From the NCBI RefSeq assembly GCF_905171775.1, contig NC_053490.1, positions 456,398,562 to 456,462,561 of the forward strand: a stretch of DNA of 64,000 nt, written 5' to 3'. The stretch's first letter is position 1. Each line of letters begins with the position of its first letter. Below the pieces are notes generated by a model. The model worked only from the letters and a program-made list of their open reading frames with translations. It was not told the DNA's origin and searched no databases. Source of the DNA: Rana temporaria. Taxonomy: Eukaryota; Chordata; Amphibia; Anura; Ranidae. The translations under genes and the position numbers were made by a program. Below are positions 63,276 to 64,000 of the stretch, piece after piece.

Positions 63276-63758
63276 ATGGATCTACTGCAGACCCAAGACA
63301 TTATCCAGCACTTGCTGGATAAATTTCAAGAAATGCCCAACCTGTGGGATTCCAAGCAGGCCAATTACCACAACAAGGACCTACGAGCGGCAGCACTTGA
63401 GCAGCTAGCAGCATACATGAGGACATGGGTGCCAGAATGCAGTGCCAACATGGTGAAGGATAAACTTGCCAACCTCAGGGGCACATATAGGAGAGCGTAC
63501 AAAGCTCACCAAAAGCAGCTAAGATCTGGAGCAGCAGCAAGACCACCAAAGGAACCCAAGCTATGGTATTTTAGCCAGATGTCTTTTTTGCGGGATCAAC
63601 TGGAGGGCAGGCCATCAATGTCAAGTCTGACTCCCAGCCTTCCCTCCATGCTACCTTCCAGCGGGACTTCCCCAGATCACCACAGCCCTGCAGAGTCGGA
63701 TGAAGAGAGCCTGGCTGACAGAGAGGCAGATCTGCGCCTCTACGATAATGAGGTATAG
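63276..63758 (+). CDS. MADF-domain protein, possibly continuing in later exons
   Basis: 160 codons from ATG 63276 (MDLLQTQDIIQHLLDKFQEM). Residues 8-107 match the MADF DNA-binding domain: IIQHLLDKF.EMPNLWD, AALEQLAAYM, SANMVKDKLANLRGTYRRAY and LWYFSQMSFLRDQL, with the conserved tryptophans/aromatics. Then comes an S/P-rich linker and an acidic tail (SDEESLADREADLRLYD). No BESS domain is present here. GAG|GTATAG at the end could be a splice donor, in which case more exons lie beyond. MADF proteins bind DNA; PIF-type elements with MADF genes are known from insects. Its role here is inferred as a DNA-targeting partner of the transposase. Confidence 0.82.
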   Translation: MDLLQTQDIIQHLLDKFQEMPNLWDSKQANYHNKDLRAAALEQLAAYMRTWVPECSANMVKDKLANLRGTYRRAYKAHQKQLRSGAAARPPKEPKLWYFSQMSFLRDQLEGRPSMSSLTPSLPSMLPSSGTSPDHHSPAESDEESLADREADLRLYDNEV

Positions 63759-64000
63759 TAGTTTAAAAAAATATTTATTTAATAATATTAATTATTGTTG
63801 GATTATTGACTTGATATTGTAAAATAAAAGACAAGCTGGGAAAAATAATTATAAAGTCGTGGGCAAAGAAATAGGTGTCAGGGATGAGAACTGCAGGGGT
63901 CAGAGGGAGAGTCTGTTCAAGTTTAAATTAGCCCAAAAAAAGTAGATTCATGCATGAAAATGTGAGTGATTATATTTATAAATATATTACAACATGTCCC
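63759..64000. other. Downstream of MADF exon, nothing assigned
   Basis: AT-rich sequence with AAAATAAAAG near 63820, which is close to a poly(A) signal. The element's right terminus is not reached in this window. Confidence 0.5.

Larger units (their letters stand above)
46374..64000. mobile_element. Three-gene PIF/Harbinger-type transposon, right end outside window
   Basis: The left end AGGCCGGGTACTCACGACC follows TA and resembles the MITE ends AGGCCCCGTACACACGACC. Inside, in order, are a HARBI1-like transposase (+), a foldback, a Myb/SANT-like gene (-), a divergent promoter and a MADF gene (+). Known Harbinger elements of vertebrates carry a transposase and a Myb-like gene, and PIF elements with MADF genes are known in insects. 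Having both partners in one element would be unusual. Without the 10.8-kb insertion the visible part is about 6.8 kb. That the MADF gene belongs to the same element is inferred from the shared promoter region and must be confirmed by the right end. Confidence 0.7.

Overview
This is vertebrate-type repetitive DNA, most likely from a frog with a large genome (ranid-like). That is an inference from repeat content: Tc1 DD34E elements, PIF/Harbinger, hAT, TTAA-target elements, CR1/L2-like LINEs, a tRNA-headed SINE and many foldback elements. I found no exon that I could assign to a conserved host gene. Nearly every long open frame is either transposon-encoded or a by-product of low-complexity or palindromic DNA.

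Layout. 1-5 kb: AT-rich start, a foldback, a hAT-like end with a minisatellite, and a 5'-truncated Tc1 transposase. 5.3-9.7 kb: two hAT-type elements placed side by side at the same 8-bp target (three copies of GTTTCTGC), the second carrying a 116-bp tandem repeat split by a CpG-rich element, then a third hAT-type element. 10-18 kb: a TTAA element, a LINE fragment split by a CpG-rich element, and more repeats. 19.3-22.1 kb: the first giant palindrome (A). 22-28 kb: a hAT element, a tandem array with TA runs, a foldback with 'cggcgtataagac' ends, a degraded Tc1 holding a Harbinger MITE, and a TTAA element. 28-40 kb: CpG-rich foldback elements, MITEs, a SINE split by a LINE, and TTAA elements. 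40.7-46.1 kb: a TA-flanked foldback with a multi-layer nest that includes a nearly intact full-length Tc1.

46.4 kb to the window end: the best candidate for a coordinated system, a PIF/Harbinger-type element with three genes. These are a HARBI1-like DDE transposase (+, two coding exons), a spliced Myb/SANT-like protein with an acidic middle and repeated coiled coil (-), and a MADF-domain protein (+). The Myb and MADF genes diverge from a shared, internally duplicated promoter region. The transposase and Myb genes converge on a foldback. The transposase intron has been enlarged by a 10.8-kb insertion (47351-58140, 5-bp duplication CAATG) that carries giant palindromes B and C. The transposase carries one frameshift. 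The right end of the element is not in the window.

How the parts relate. In known two-gene Harbinger systems the Myb-like protein binds the transposase and brings it to DNA; here a MADF protein may be a third factor (inference). The left end of this element resembles the 'GTACACACG' ends of eight short MITEs in the window, so it may represent their autonomous source. The palindromes A, B and C share modules with each other and with the second hAT-type element. A and B carry paired outward TATA boxes at the centre and poly(A) signals in both arms.
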